Shown piece by piece: positions 8,565 through 18,320 of a DNA stretch of 64,000 nt (position 1 is its first letter; every line of letters starts with the position of its first letter). The stretch covers positions 27,701 to 91,700 of the forward strand of contig CAJTUA010000009.1 of assembly GCA_910579615.1 (NCBI GenBank). Direction: 5' to 3'. The DNA is from an uncultured Lachnospiraceae bacterium (GTDB lineage: Bacteria > Bacillota > Clostridia > Lachnospirales > Lachnospiraceae). The notes beneath the pieces were generated by a model. That model ran no database searches, was not told the origin of the DNA, and worked only from the letters and a program-made list of their open reading frames with translations. Made by a program: the position numbers and the translations under genes.

Positions 8565-10304
8565 TCACATCTGCACATGCTGTATCACAATCTGCAGCTT
8601 TTTCGTATCGCGGTATTCATTGATGGACGGATAATAGATAACGGACATGCGCACGCCCATATCCTGCCCGCGGTACATCCCACGCACGGTCTCCTTCCCA
8701 TAGCGGGAAAGCATCTCCTGCTCTAACGCCTCCCCATCCCCAAAGTACAGCGCGTCCATACGCGTGCCATACGCGTCCTCCATCAGAAACCGGAACATTT
8801 TTCGCTCCTTGCCGATTGCCGTCATCCCGCAAACCTTCAGGTTCCTCTCAGCAAACACTGGCTTTTCATTGCCCTTCCCATGCGGCTCTAAGACCGAAAG
8901 TTCCTCAACCAAACCAAAGGAAAGCCCCGAGAGCGCCAATACGGCATCTATTGATATTTTAAGGGTAAGGTCTTCTTCTGTCAATCCGCACCTTTCATTT
9001 AATGCCTGCCGAAACGGCACAAGATTTTCCTCCGGGAGCGAAAGCCCCGCCGCCATCGGATGCCCGCCGTACTTCGTCAGAAACTGCCCGCACTCCGTCA
9101 GTTTTTCGAACATGGAATATTGTGGGATGGAGCGCGCGGAACCCTTTAAGCCTTCCTCCGCCTCCGTCAGCACAATGACAGGACGGTTGTAGCGTTCCCT
9201 TAGTCTGCCCGCGATAATCCCCGCAAGGCTTTCATGGCAGTCCCTGAGTAACAGCACCAGCACTTTATCCTGCAAAAGCTCCGAATTTTCCACCTGCGCG
9301 ACGGCTTCCTTTACGCCCTTTGCCGTCATATCCTTGCGGATGTCATTGAGTTCTTTCAGCTTCGCTGCAATGCTGCCTGCTTCCTCTGCGTCCTGCGAAA
9401 GCAGCAGCCTTACGCCGCGCTCCGCTGTTTCTAAACGCCCCGTCGCATTGATGCAAGGACCAACCACATAGCCGAGCTGATAGGCATTCAATGTCTCACA
9501 GCAGATGCCGTTCGCCTCACAGATTGCCCGGATTCCCGGATTTTCGCTCTGATGCAGCGCTATAAGCCCCATGCTTACAATCGCGCGGTTTTCCTCCGTC
9601 AAATCCATCACATCGCACACCGTAGCAATTGCGGCAAACGCCACGAATTTTTCCGCGCATTCCCGCTCCTTCCCGCATGCTACATAAATCAGTTCCGCCA
9701 CCTTGTACGCGACCGCCGCCCCGCAAAGCCCCTTGTATGGGTAGTGGCAATCTTCCTGCTTCGGATTTACAATTGCGTCGGCATCCGGAAGCGTAGCGGG
9801 CAGCTCATGGTGGTCGGTAATTAACACCGTCATCCCGCACGCTTTCGCGTAAGCAGTCTGTTCCACGGCGGAAATCCCATTATCACAGGTCAGCAGCGTG
9901 TTAACCCCCGCTTCCTTCGCCTCTTTTACGAGCCGCAGATTCAGCCCGTAACCATCCTTTACCCGCTCCGGAATCGCAAAATCCACCGCCGCGCCACATT
10001 CCGTCAGCGTCTGCATCAATATGTAGGTGGACACAACACCGTCCACATCATAATCCCCGATGATACGGATGCGCTCCCCCGCCCGTATCTTTTCCATCAA
10101 AATCCCCGCTGTCTTTTCCGCGTCCTTTAAGCGCTCCGGCGCATGCAGCTGCGCCTTGTCCGGATGCAGGTACGCCCCCATTTCTTCCGGCGTTTTTAAA
10201 CCCCGGTTTACCATCAGGCGCGCTATGACCTCACTGACGCCAAAGCGCGCTGCAATTGCCTTAAAATCCGCCGAGCGGTTTTTCACCATCCACTTTTCTT
10301 TCAC
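8565..10304 (-). CDS. recJ: RecJ-like single-strand DNA exonuclease (DHH/DHHA1)
   Basis: 579 aa, the usual size for RecJ. The DHH phosphoesterase motifs are present: GDYDVDGV at 83-90, CDNGIS at 140-145, TDHHELP at 163-169 and NPKQ. The DHHA1 motif KYGGHPMAAG is near residue 405, and a C-terminal OB-like domain follows. RecJ degrades single-stranded DNA 5' to 3' in recombination and repair, using Mn/Mg held by the DHH aspartates. The start is GTG with AGGAG in front. It lies downstream of SecDF, a common arrangement in this group, but a hairpin and palindrome B separate the two. A related DHH-family nuclease with another name is the only real alternative. Confidence 0.88.
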   Translation of the reverse strand: MKEKWMVKNRSADFKAIAARFGVSEVIARLMVNRGLKTPEEMGAYLHPDKAQLHAPERLKDAEKTAGILMEKIRAGERIRIIGDYDVDGVVSTYILMQTLTECGAAVDFAIPERVKDGYGLNLRLVKEAKEAGVNTLLTCDNGISAVEQTAYAKACGMTVLITDHHELPATLPDADAIVNPKQEDCHYPYKGLCGAAVAYKVAELIYVACGKERECAEKFVAFAAIATVCDVMDLTEENRAIVSMGLIALHQSENPGIRAICEANGICCETLNAYQLGYVVGPCINATGRLETAERGVRLLLSQDAEEAGSIAAKLKELNDIRKDMTAKGVKEAVAQVENSELLQDKVLVLLLRDCHESLAGIIAGRLRERYNRPVIVLTEAEEGLKGSARSIPQYSMFEKLTECGQFLTKYGGHPMAAGLSLPEENLVPFRQALNERCGLTEEDLTLKISIDAVLALSGLSFGLVEELSVLEPHGKGNEKPVFAERNLKVCGMTAIGKERKMFRFLMEDAYGTRMDALYFGDGEALEQEMLSRYGKETVRGMYRGQDMGVRMSVIYYPSINEYRDTKKLQIVIQHVQM

Positions 10305-10316
10305 GTTGCTCTCCTA

Positions 10317-10466
10317 TTTTAAGTTCCGTATGCACCCCTTCCAGACCCCTCACCCGGCAGTGGTATTTTTTCTTTTTTCCACATTCTTGTGCGGCTTCAG
10401 CTCAAAAAAATCCCACTGGGGGTCTGTACGGCCGCATACTGTTTTTAAGTTCCGTATGCACCCCTT
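10317..10466. repeat. Long-arm palindromic element B
   Basis: A 24-bp sequence at 10317-10340 is repeated exactly at 10443-10466 (period 126). The left arm (CCAGACCCC, CGGCAGTGGTATTTTTTC) pairs with the right arm (AAAAAAATCCCACTG, GGGGTCTG, CCGCATAC). It lies between secDF and recJ, directly upstream of recJ on the minus strand, in the same orientation as elements A, C and D. Confidence 0.85.
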
Positions 10467-10476
10467 AAATCCAAAA

Positions 10477-10513
10477 GGAGGCTGCATTTGTATGTCCTAC
10501 AAACCCAGCCTCC
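10477..10513 (-). terminator. Terminator hairpin after secDF
   Basis: GGAGGCTG (10477-10484) pairs with CAGCCTCC (10506-10513), and TTTGTA/TACAAA extend the stem inside. On the minus strand the stem is followed by TTTTGG. It starts 19 bases after the secDF stop. The T tract is short. Confidence 0.65.
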
Positions 10514-10531
10514 CGTCATCGGATTTCTTTT

Positions 10532-12787
10532 TTACTCCTCGCTTTTCCCCGCCCGGAACTTATTGATAGTGTACCAGAGCGTCCCCGCTAAAAATACGGA
10601 GGAATACGCGCCGCAGACGATGCCTGCCATCAGTGGGATGGAGAACTCACGGATGGAAGAGACACCGAAAACGGAGAGCGTCAGCACCATGACAAAGGTC
10701 GTGAGTGAAGTATTGATGCTTCGCGACACGGTCTGGCTGATGCTTGCGTTCACAACATCCTCAAGCGAATCTTTCTTTAACTTCTCCTTCATATTCTCGC
10801 GGATACGGTCAAACACAACAATTGTCGCGTTAATCGAGTAGCCGACAAGCGTGAGCATACACGCAATGAAGGCATTGCCGACCGAAATGCGCGATACCGC
10901 GTAAATCATCAGCACGAAAAGCACGTCATGGCAGAGCGCTAACACAGAGCTCGCCGCAAACCCAAGATTCTTAAAGCGAATCCAGATGTAGAGCATCATG
11001 CAGATCGTCGCCACAACGACCGCCACAACCGCATCCGATTTCATCTCGCCGCTGACGGTACCGCTGATGCTTGTCGAGGTGATGTCCTCGCCCGAAACCC
11101 CATATTTTTCGTGCAGCGCAGCTTCAAACTTCGCCTTATCCTCAAGGTTTAAAAGCTCCGTCTTCACAATCGCCGCTTCCGCGCCCTGAATCTGGACAAC
11201 CTCCCCCGGAATGCCAAGCGTATCCATGACAAGTTGTTCTAACTCCTTGTTTCCCGGAGCCGTGCCCTCAAAGATAATCTCTGTCGAGGTTCCGCCCATG
11301 AAATCCAGGCCATAGTTCAAAGCATTTCCGGTCTTTCCCTTCCCAACCAGCATTGAGACAACCAGAACAACAATTACCACGCCAAAAACAATGGCGTATT
11401 TTAAAATGTGCTTTGTGAAAGCGAAGACCTTTCCTTCCTTCTTAATGCCATAGAACTTCTCGTGGTCAAGACCAACATTGTAAAGCGCATTTAAGATAAA
11501 CTTTGTCACAAACAGCGCCGTTCCCATCGAGAGCACGATACCGATTGCCAGTGTCTGCGCAAAGCCCTTGATGGTACCCGAACCAAGGAAATAAAGCACC
11601 GCCGCCGCAATCAGGGTCGTCACATTGCCGTCGATAATTGCGGAAAGCGCCTTCTCAAAGCCCTTCTTGATGCTTGAGCGCACGGTCTTGCCGGTGCCAA
11701 GCTCCTCGCGGATACGGGTAAATACAATGACATTCGCATCCACCGCCATGCCAATCGAAAGAATGATACCCGCAATACCATACAAAGTAAGCGTCACATT
11801 GAACAGGTTCAGGCAGATAACCATCACGGTCACATACAGGCAGAGCGCAAGGCTTGCCGCAAGGCCCGGAACCCGGTACATAGCAATCATGAAAAGCAGG
11901 ACAATGATAAAGCCAATCACACCCGCCATCAAGGAGGTGTTAATCGCCTCGGTTCCAAGCTTCGCGCCGACGACCGTAGAGCGGATTTCCTGCAGCTCAA
12001 GCGGGAGCGCACCGTTGCGGATAATGCTCGCAAGCTGCTTTGACTCGTTGTAATCCTTCTGCCCGTTGATGACCGCGTTCCCATCCGAAATATGTGCCGA
12101 TACCATCGGGGCGCTGTAGACCGCGCCGTCATAGACAATCGCGATAATGTTGCGGATGCTCACCCCCGTCTGGCTGTAATAGCTGTAAGCATATGAAGTC
12201 GCTTCCGAAAAACGGCTCTTGCCAGAATCGTTTAACGTAAGCTTTACCTGATAATCATTCGCGCCAAGGCTGTTCTGCCCGATTACCGCCTCCGCCCCCG
12301 CGATACATGCGCCGTCGATGACAACATCGCCATCCGCAATGATATCGTCGAGCGGGCGCGCCAGCACATAGCCCCCCGCCTCGGAATCGTATACAATATT
12401 TGCCTCACCCTCCGCAGACTGCCCGTAGATAAAATAAATCTTCCCGGCATCGCCGAGCTTTTCCAGAACCTCGTTCGCATCCGTCACATCCGGAATATCC
12501 ACATTGATTCTCGTATCCCCTTCCATATAAACGGCCGATTCGCTGTTAAAATCCTGCGCACGAAGCTGCATTTTGTAGAAGGTATCATCCATCTCCTGCT
12601 TCGTCGGGTTTTCTTTGACCGCTTCATATGTGATGCTGACGCCACCCGCAAGGTCAAGCCCCAACTTAACATCCGACATACTTCCCCATTTTTTTGAACC
12701 AATCCCGCACACTGCCACAAACGCCGTGGCCGCGATGACCACCACCGTAAGCAGAAGCGAAAGGATTCCCTTTTGTTTGACTTTCAT
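10532..12787 (-). CDS. secDF: SecDF fusion, protein translocation membrane subunit
   Basis: 751 aa in one chain, as in many Firmicutes, so SecD (about 1-440) and SecF (about 450-740) are fused. There is an N-terminal membrane anchor, then KLGLDLAGGVSITYE, the standard SecD start motif. A large extracytoplasmic domain and a six-helix bundle with ALPLELQEIRSTVVGAKLG and GIILSIGMAVDANVIVF follow. The second half has NYGLDFMGGTSTEI, the SecF start, and the repeated bundle with LTLVGYSINATIVVFDRI. SecDF uses the proton or sodium gradient to pull secreted proteins out of SecYEG. All the transmembrane signature motifs are present, so it looks functional. Confidence 0.95.
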   Translation of the reverse strand: MKVKQKGILSLLLTVVVIAATAFVAVCGIGSKKWGSMSDVKLGLDLAGGVSITYEAVKENPTKQEMDDTFYKMQLRAQDFNSESAVYMEGDTRINVDIPDVTDANEVLEKLGDAGKIYFIYGQSAEGEANIVYDSEAGGYVLARPLDDIIADGDVVIDGACIAGAEAVIGQNSLGANDYQVKLTLNDSGKSRFSEATSYAYSYYSQTGVSIRNIIAIVYDGAVYSAPMVSAHISDGNAVINGQKDYNESKQLASIIRNGALPLELQEIRSTVVGAKLGTEAINTSLMAGVIGFIIVLLFMIAMYRVPGLAASLALCLYVTVMVICLNLFNVTLTLYGIAGIILSIGMAVDANVIVFTRIREELGTGKTVRSSIKKGFEKALSAIIDGNVTTLIAAAVLYFLGSGTIKGFAQTLAIGIVLSMGTALFVTKFILNALYNVGLDHEKFYGIKKEGKVFAFTKHILKYAIVFGVVIVVLVVSMLVGKGKTGNALNYGLDFMGGTSTEIIFEGTAPGNKELEQLVMDTLGIPGEVVQIQGAEAAIVKTELLNLEDKAKFEAALHEKYGVSGEDITSTSISGTVSGEMKSDAVVAVVVATICMMLYIWIRFKNLGFAASSVLALCHDVLFVLMIYAVSRISVGNAFIACMLTLVGYSINATIVVFDRIRENMKEKLKKDSLEDVVNASISQTVSRSINTSLTTFVMVLTLSVFGVSSIREFSIPLMAGIVCGAYSSVFLAGTLWYTINKFRAGKSEE

Positions 12788-12922
12788 CGTTGTTCACTCC
12801 TTTGATTTCCCGCACGTTTTCTTGCTGTTTCCATTAACAACCACTACATTATAGCACTCGGCTTACTTCTTGGCAACCAAAATGTAAAATTTTTGCTTCA
12901 CCGGCAAAATTCCCGACAAGCA

Positions 12923-12948
12923 AAGGGGCTGCCACGCGACAACCCCTT
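12923..12948 (-). terminator. Weak hairpin after the Nudix gene
   Basis: AAGGGG (12923-12928) pairs with CCCCTT (12943-12948) five bases past the Nudix stop on the minus strand. It is followed by only a short T run. It may end the Nudix transcript before secDF. Confidence 0.35.
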
Positions 12949-12953
12949 CCCTC

Positions 12954-13406
12954 TCAGAAATATTTTTTACTTCCCCACAAATTCCCTTTTTTCAGCTCAC
13001 TGTACTCGTTAAACGCGCGCTCAAGAATCTGTTTTTCGTTTGCAAATTTCAGCATGTGGTACGCCTCATGAAATTTGTAATACCCCGAGTCCATAAAAAA
13101 TTCCTCTCTTTGTGGCTTGCTGTAATAACTGTCAGACATCATCAGATACCAGTGCACATCCTTTTGCACTGTATTCTGGGGCGTATTAAAAGTGTACTGG
13201 CTTTTACCGACATACTTAATGATCTGCGCCTGAACCCCGGTTTCCTCACGAACCTCGCGGACCGCTGTCTCTTTGTATTCCTCGCCTTCTTCCACAGTGC
13301 CCTTCGGCAGGACCCAGCCCTCATACTTGTTTTTGTAATTCTTGTAGAGCAGCAGAATCTTCCCTCTGAATATAACAACACCACCACAGCTCGTTGCTTC
13401 GATCAT
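12954..13406 (-). CDS. Nudix hydrolase
   Basis: 150 aa from the ATG at 13406, which has GGAGG eight bases upstream; an in-frame start 10 codons earlier lacks one. The Nudix box is complete at residues 36-58 (G, five residues, E42, seven residues, REVREETGV), with WVLPKGTVE before it. Nudix enzymes hydrolyse nucleoside diphosphates linked to another group, such as damaged NTPs, Ap4A or ADP-sugars. The size and the GGVV start fit the MutT/Ap4A-like group. It has its own promoter and diverges from the DUF5050 gene. The substrate cannot be assigned. Confidence 0.9.
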   Translation of the reverse strand: MIEATSCGGVVIFRGKILLLYKNYKNKYEGWVLPKGTVEEGEEYKETAVREVREETGVQAQIIKYVGKSQYTFNTPQNTVQKDVHWYLMMSDSYYSKPQREEFFMDSGYYKFHEAYHMLKFANEKQILERAFNEYSELKKGNLWGSKKYF

Positions 13407-13447
13407 CGCAATGCCTCCTGCCTTTGGTGTTCCCAAACCTGCCTCAT

Positions 13448-13476
13448 AGTATACACTATCCGCGAATTGATTTCAA
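13448..13476 (-). promoter_or_regulatory. Promoter of the Nudix gene
   Basis: On the minus strand TTGAAA (13476-13471) and TATACT (13453-13448) are exactly 17 bases apart. This gives a leader of about 35 bases before the ATG at 13406. Confidence 0.65.
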
Positions 13477-13616
13477 GTGAATTTACGATTTTTACAAAAA
13501 ATGCAAAATATTTCCTGCCCGGAAATTCTGCTTGTGGGGACTGGAAAAAAGCAGGAAGATATGATAAAATAAAAGCATAAAACATTCGGAAATGCATTTC
13601 CACATGGGAGGTTGTT

Positions 13617-14636
13617 ATGAAAAAAACAATTATTTTTCTTTTGGTTGTGGCGCTTGTCATCGGCGGCTTTGCCGCACTGACACACTACGCAAACAAGGTA
13701 TATTACAACGAGGATGATACCACCGGCAACACCGCCGGGAATCTCTACAATGGCGGTCTGTACTGCGAGATTGGCGACACCATCTATTTCGCCAACCCTT
13801 CCGACGACGGCGCATTCTACTCGATGGATACGGACTGCACCAATGTAAAAAAGCTCTCGACGGACAAGGTCGCTTCGCTCAATGCGGATGAGCATTATGT
13901 ATATTATTCCCTCCGCAATTACGCGAAAGAGAATATCAGCGTCAGCGTCTTAACCTTCCGCAATACCGGTATTTACCGCTACGCGCGCAAAAACGGCAGG
14001 GTGGCGATGCTCTTTGACGGCGCAAACGCTGTGTCCTGTCTTTATGGAAACACCATTTACTACCAGCATTATGATACAAAAACAGCCATCCAGCTCCACA
14101 AGGTTGACATTGACAAAAAAAACGCGGGGCTGGTCAACACGGATGGCATGGTTCCCGCATCCATCTATAACGGCGTGCTTTACTACGCGGGCGATGAAAA
14201 AGACCACTATATCCACGCGCTCAATCTCGCGACCGGAAGCAATTCTGTACTTGTCCATGCCAACAGCAGTATGCCGATTGCCATGCCCGGCGGCATATAC
14301 TATATCGCCATGAACGACGGTTACGCGATTTACCGCGTCGGCTACGACGGAAGCGGTCCGGAAAAACTTGTTGATGAATTCTGCTTTACCTACAATATCA
14401 CCCCTGACGAGCATTATCTTTTCTACCAGATTGACGGGGGCAACGACAACCGCATCGTGCGCCTTGACCTTACCACGGGCATTGCGCAGACCATCATGGA
14501 CGGCAATTTCAAACAGATTCATGTCACAAGCCGCTATGTCTTCTTTTCCGATTTTGACGATACGCACACCTACGCTTACCAGCGTTCCGACGGCACTGTA
14601 AACATCTTTGAGCCGCCGGTACTTGAAACAAAATAA
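13617..14636 (+). CDS. DUF5050-type exported beta-propeller protein
   Basis: 339 aa, ATG preceded by GGAGG. Residues 1-25 form a lysine-started hydrophobic segment (IIFLLVVALVIGGFAAL), an uncleaved anchor or signal peptide. The rest is made of repeated short units of the type GDTIYFANPSDDGAFYSMDTDG, GVLYYAGDEKDHYIHALNL and GGIYYIAMNDGYAIYRVG, each with a Tyr-Tyr or Tyr-Phe strand. This is the pattern of DUF5050, expected to fold as a beta propeller. It stands alone between a divergent Nudix gene and a convergent DUF5107 gene. The role is unknown; a cell-surface binding or scaffold function is the usual guess for this fold. Confidence 0.8.
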   Translation: MKKTIIFLLVVALVIGGFAALTHYANKVYYNEDDTTGNTAGNLYNGGLYCEIGDTIYFANPSDDGAFYSMDTDCTNVKKLSTDKVASLNADEHYVYYSLRNYAKENISVSVLTFRNTGIYRYARKNGRVAMLFDGANAVSCLYGNTIYYQHYDTKTAIQLHKVDIDKKNAGLVNTDGMVPASIYNGVLYYAGDEKDHYIHALNLATGSNSVLVHANSSMPIAMPGGIYYIAMNDGYAIYRVGYDGSGPEKLVDEFCFTYNITPDEHYLFYQIDGGNDNRIVRLDLTTGIAQTIMDGNFKQIHVTSRYVFFSDFDDTHTYAYQRSDGTVNIFEPPVLETK

Positions 14637-14700
14637 CAGGATTTTTCACACAAGGCCATGTGCAGGGCAAACTAGCTTCCAGCACTGCCCTGCCAGAAAA

Positions 14701-14743
14701 GCCGGAAAGCCACACACGGGTTCCTTTCCGGCTCTTTCTTTTT
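14701..14743 (+). terminator. Terminator after the DUF5050 gene
   Basis: GCCGGAAAG (14701-14709) pairs with CTTTCCGGC (14724-14732), followed by TCTTTCTTTTT. It lies between two convergent genes and could serve both, but the T tract is better on the plus strand. Confidence 0.8.
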
Positions 14744-14788
14744 AAAAAGGGGCATCTCTTAAAAAACGATGTCACCCTTTTCCCACTT

Positions 14789-17700
14789 TCACACTGCACG
14801 GATACCATAACGCCCCATCCCATACGCCGCATCCATTCCCGCTGCCCGCGCAAAGAATTCCTGTGCCTTTTCTTTTTCCCTAAGCCCCAGGTTTCCAAGC
14901 GCCATCAGATAATAGCAATGCGCCCGGTTCTTCTTCGTGCAGTCCTCATCAAAAATCAAAAAATCCGGCAGGGAGACCGCGAAATACTCGATGCGGACAT
15001 TATCGCGCAAATGCTGTTCCCCATAATCAATCAGGCGGTAAAACCTTGCCTTTGCCTTCGCGCTTTCCCCGAGCTTTTGCCATGCAAGCCCCTGATAAAG
15101 AATCATTTCCGCAGGCTGGTCATTGTAATACATTGCCCCTGCTGGCTCATCGGTTCCCTCTGTAGCAAGCAGATAGCATTCCCTCGCTTCTTCTTCCCTC
15201 TCCTGTGCCTGAAGACATAGCCCAAGCTGATAATACAGGTGATTATCCTTTGTTCCCTCCAATTTCCCCTCACCCAGATTTTCCGGGTATACAAGCGCAC
15301 GCCTTAAGAGCTGTTCCGCCTGTGCAAAACTGCCATCCTGCATTTTTTCCTTCGCCAGTTCCAAAAGTGCAAGCGCATACTGTGTGGTAATTTTTCCTTC
15401 GCCGCCTTCCCACGGGTGAAAATGCCGCCCCATCATACATTCCAGCGCCTTTTCATGCGCCCCCGCCGCATTGAGCAGTGTGACATATTCCACATAAAGG
15501 TCGTCGCGCGCTTCTGCTAACCGCGGATATGCCTCGTAATTTGCAAGGCGCATTGCACAATCCATGCCAAGCTTTTTGTAGAGCTGGTCGAGTTCAAGGA
15601 ATACCCTTGCGTCCGAAGTATCCAGTGCAAATGCACGTTCCAGTTGTTTCCTTGCACCCTCCTTATCCTGCTTTTTGTTATAGTACGCAATTGCAAGATT
15701 GCGGTGCACCGTTGGGAAATCCCCATCCATCTGTTCTGCTATCTCCCACAGGGAAACCGCCTCCTGCCACTGCAATTTGTCATAGAAGAGATTCCCAAGG
15801 TAGTACGGCGCTTTTTTCCTGCATCCCCTTTCCATGGCAAAACGCAGTACCGTGATATCCTCCAGTTTATTCGGGAAACAGTAATCTGCCGGGCGATTTT
15901 CCGCCTCCGCCAAAATCTCTGCCACCGACAGGCCACCCTGCCCGGCTTCCTCCTGCAATCCATCCTGCAGCTGCCACCGGTAAAGATAATATCCCTCGTA
16001 ATATTTTAGCAGCGGCGTTATCTCTTTGCATTCACGCAGCAGCCCGCACGCTTCCTCATACGCGCCAAACTCCGCGTAATCCCTTGCCGCCATAAGATAA
16101 TTTTCCGCAAAGCCCCGCAGTTTTTCGGAAAATACCTGCTGTGTTTCTGGCAATTTTGATGATTTTTCCACCTGCCCTGCCGTCAGCGCCCCACAGAGCA
16201 CTTCCTCCCTGCCCGAAACAAAATCAAACGAATCAAGTGCTAAGTTCTCCCTCCTTAACAAAGCGGCTTCCTCCACCCGGCCAAGTTTTCTCAGCAAATA
16301 AGCCTTCAGCCCCCTTGCCTTGACATTGTGCGCATTCCGGACAAGCGATTTTTCCACATGCTCTGCGGCGGATGCCCATTTTCCTTTCCGCGCATCAAGT
16401 ACCGCCAGATAGTAATACGCCTTCTCCTGCTGTTCCGCGCTCCATGCCGCCTTGTAAAAATTCTCGTATGCCTCCTGCTCATAATCCTTAAGCGCAGATT
16501 TTCCCTCCTGCGCCGCCTCATCTGTTTTTGCATCCGACATGCCGTCACACGGCAACGCATGTTCCTTTGCATGCAATCTCTGCCCGCACGCGAATGCATT
16601 TTCCGCGCGGTAAAAAAGTGCCAGACCAAGCAGATAGTACGCCTCGCTGTGGTACGGGTTCGGATTTTTCCATGTCAGGCGCTTTATGGCACGCCGGAAA
16701 TATTCCTCCGCCTGCGCAAACTGCCCCTTAGAAAGCAAAAGCTTTCCGTAGGCTGTATTGATGCGGATATCGTCCGGGTCGCGCTTTAACCCTTCAAGAT
16801 AATATGGGTCCGGCAGGAATGTCGCGTGGCGGTATTGCTCCAAATGCTGCCCGGTCAGATAAAGCTCCTCGTTCGTCCTTATCTTCTCCGGCTCATCCGC
16901 CGCCTGCGCAGGCTCCGGAAGCTCCCGGATTTCCTCCTCCTGCTCCCTGTAGCTGACCAATACCCTTCCCTGCGCCAACACTTCCAAAGACAGCCCCTCC
17001 CGCTGCGCAAGGGAATTTCCCGTCCCCGCAAGAGGAATCTCTTTTTGGAAGATCTTTGTCGGCGAAAGCTCTGTTTTCTCCTCAAACAAGACCTTTTCCC
17101 CCGCGCACAGGCGCACTGCCACCTCCGGATAGCTTGCGGTTGCGTACACGACAACCTTCGCCTTCCCATCCCCGCCAGAAAGCGAAACCACCGCCTCCTT
17201 CGTCGCATTTTTCACTTCCCCTGCCGCCTTATATGGCATGAAATACTGGCAAAACGTTTTCTCCTCAAACGGCTTTAGCCATGTGAAATCCGGTTGGTTG
17301 TCCGTGTAAACCCCCGTCATCAACTCAATGTATGGTCCGTCCTCGTCCGTCAGATTGCGGTCCCACGCCTGCCCGAAATCACCGCAACCCCATGTCCACT
17401 GTTTTTTGCCCGGTGAAACATGGTGGTCCGCCACATGCAAAAGCCCTGCCTCCTTCCCGTAGTCGTAGCCGCCCACAAAATCATAGCTCGATTTCTCTGC
17501 CATGTAGGAGGTCGGTACCGGAATATTTTTGTAGCGGGAAATGTCCACGCCCTCGCTGTAATCCTTTTTATAATACACCCCGGTTGCAATCGGGAAACGC
17601 GATACATCGCGCTTGCCGTGGTCCATGACCGCGTGCACATCCGGCGGGAAAATGGACTGTGTCTGGTCGTTGACCGCAACTGCAGGATTCGCCCACCATA

Positions 17701-18259
17701 AAAAGGTCTGCGGGAGCGGTGTCCGGTTGTAGAGCTGCCCGGTAATCTCGATATATGCTCGCCCCGGATACAGCGCAATTTTTGTGATTGCCTTTGTTCC
17801 GTTAATCCGGTCCACATCATGAAGCAGAACCGCCGCGTATTCTTCTTTCTGCTCTATCATATAATCCACCGGAAGGAAAGTGCCAGGCCGATGGTGCTGC
17901 GGCCAGTTAAACTCGATTCCGCCCGAAATCCAAGGGCCCGTCAGGCCGACCAGCGCCGGCTTAATCACATGGTTGTAATACACAAAATCATAGCCATTCG
18001 TCTTGTCGTATGCCCGCTGGATACGCCCGCCAAGCTGCGGCAGAACCATCACCTTCAAATACTCGTTTTCCAACATAACGGCATCGTATTCTTTATCTTT
18101 TTTCTCATCGTAAATGCTCTCAATGGTCGGGTAAGGATAAACCTTGCCGCTGCTGCCCTGATAGACACGCTTCTCCAAAAACATCGGATTTTTTTCTGCT
18201 TGCCCAATCTCATAGGTCGGTATTACAACCTTTTGCTTCCATACGTTTGCTCCGTTCAT
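14789..18259 (-). CDS. Large DUF5107 plus tetratricopeptide-repeat protein
   Basis: 1156 aa, ATG preceded by GGAGG. Residues 1 to about 340 match the DUF5107 type: YDAVMLENEYLKVMVLPQLG with GGRIQRAYDK, then YYNHVIKP, GGIEFNWPQHHRPGTF and YRTPLPQTFLWWANPAV-like strands. This resembles the galactose-mutarotase-like sugar-binding superfamily. From about residue 470 to the end are many TPR-type helix pairs (NTAYGKLLLSKGQFAQAEEY, AIAYYNKKQDKEGARKQLER). No signal peptide. It is transcribed away from the AraC gene and carries the same operator/promoter as the GH2 gene, so it probably takes part in the same sugar pathway. Whether the first domain is catalytic is unknown. Confidence 0.8.
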   Translation of the reverse strand: MNGANVWKQKVVIPTYEIGQAEKNPMFLEKRVYQGSSGKVYPYPTIESIYDEKKDKEYDAVMLENEYLKVMVLPQLGGRIQRAYDKTNGYDFVYYNHVIKPALVGLTGPWISGGIEFNWPQHHRPGTFLPVDYMIEQKEEYAAVLLHDVDRINGTKAITKIALYPGRAYIEITGQLYNRTPLPQTFLWWANPAVAVNDQTQSIFPPDVHAVMDHGKRDVSRFPIATGVYYKKDYSEGVDISRYKNIPVPTSYMAEKSSYDFVGGYDYGKEAGLLHVADHHVSPGKKQWTWGCGDFGQAWDRNLTDEDGPYIELMTGVYTDNQPDFTWLKPFEEKTFCQYFMPYKAAGEVKNATKEAVVSLSGGDGKAKVVVYATASYPEVAVRLCAGEKVLFEEKTELSPTKIFQKEIPLAGTGNSLAQREGLSLEVLAQGRVLVSYREQEEEIRELPEPAQAADEPEKIRTNEELYLTGQHLEQYRHATFLPDPYYLEGLKRDPDDIRINTAYGKLLLSKGQFAQAEEYFRRAIKRLTWKNPNPYHSEAYYLLGLALFYRAENAFACGQRLHAKEHALPCDGMSDAKTDEAAQEGKSALKDYEQEAYENFYKAAWSAEQQEKAYYYLAVLDARKGKWASAAEHVEKSLVRNAHNVKARGLKAYLLRKLGRVEEAALLRRENLALDSFDFVSGREEVLCGALTAGQVEKSSKLPETQQVFSEKLRGFAENYLMAARDYAEFGAYEEACGLLRECKEITPLLKYYEGYYLYRWQLQDGLQEEAGQGGLSVAEILAEAENRPADYCFPNKLEDITVLRFAMERGCRKKAPYYLGNLFYDKLQWQEAVSLWEIAEQMDGDFPTVHRNLAIAYYNKKQDKEGARKQLERAFALDTSDARVFLELDQLYKKLGMDCAMRLANYEAYPRLAEARDDLYVEYVTLLNAAGAHEKALECMMGRHFHPWEGGEGKITTQYALALLELAKEKMQDGSFAQAEQLLRRALVYPENLGEGKLEGTKDNHLYYQLGLCLQAQEREEEARECYLLATEGTDEPAGAMYYNDQPAEMILYQGLAWQKLGESAKAKARFYRLIDYGEQHLRDNVRIEYFAVSLPDFLIFDEDCTKKNRAHCYYLMALGNLGLREKEKAQEFFARAAGMDAAYGMGRYGIRAV

Positions 18260-18291
18260 GGCTGCCTCCTTGATTTATATTTTATGCTGTA

Positions 18292-18320
18292 AATATACCG
18301 CATTTTCACCGCAATTTCAT
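18292..18320 (-). promoter_or_regulatory. Promoter of the DUF5107-TPR gene
   Basis: On the minus strand ATGAAA (18320-18315) and TATATT (18297-18292) are 17 bases apart, with a short leader before the ATG at 18259. The weak -35 lies inside the 42-bp box, as expected for a promoter that depends on an activator. The GH2 gene has the same arrangement. Confidence 0.65.
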
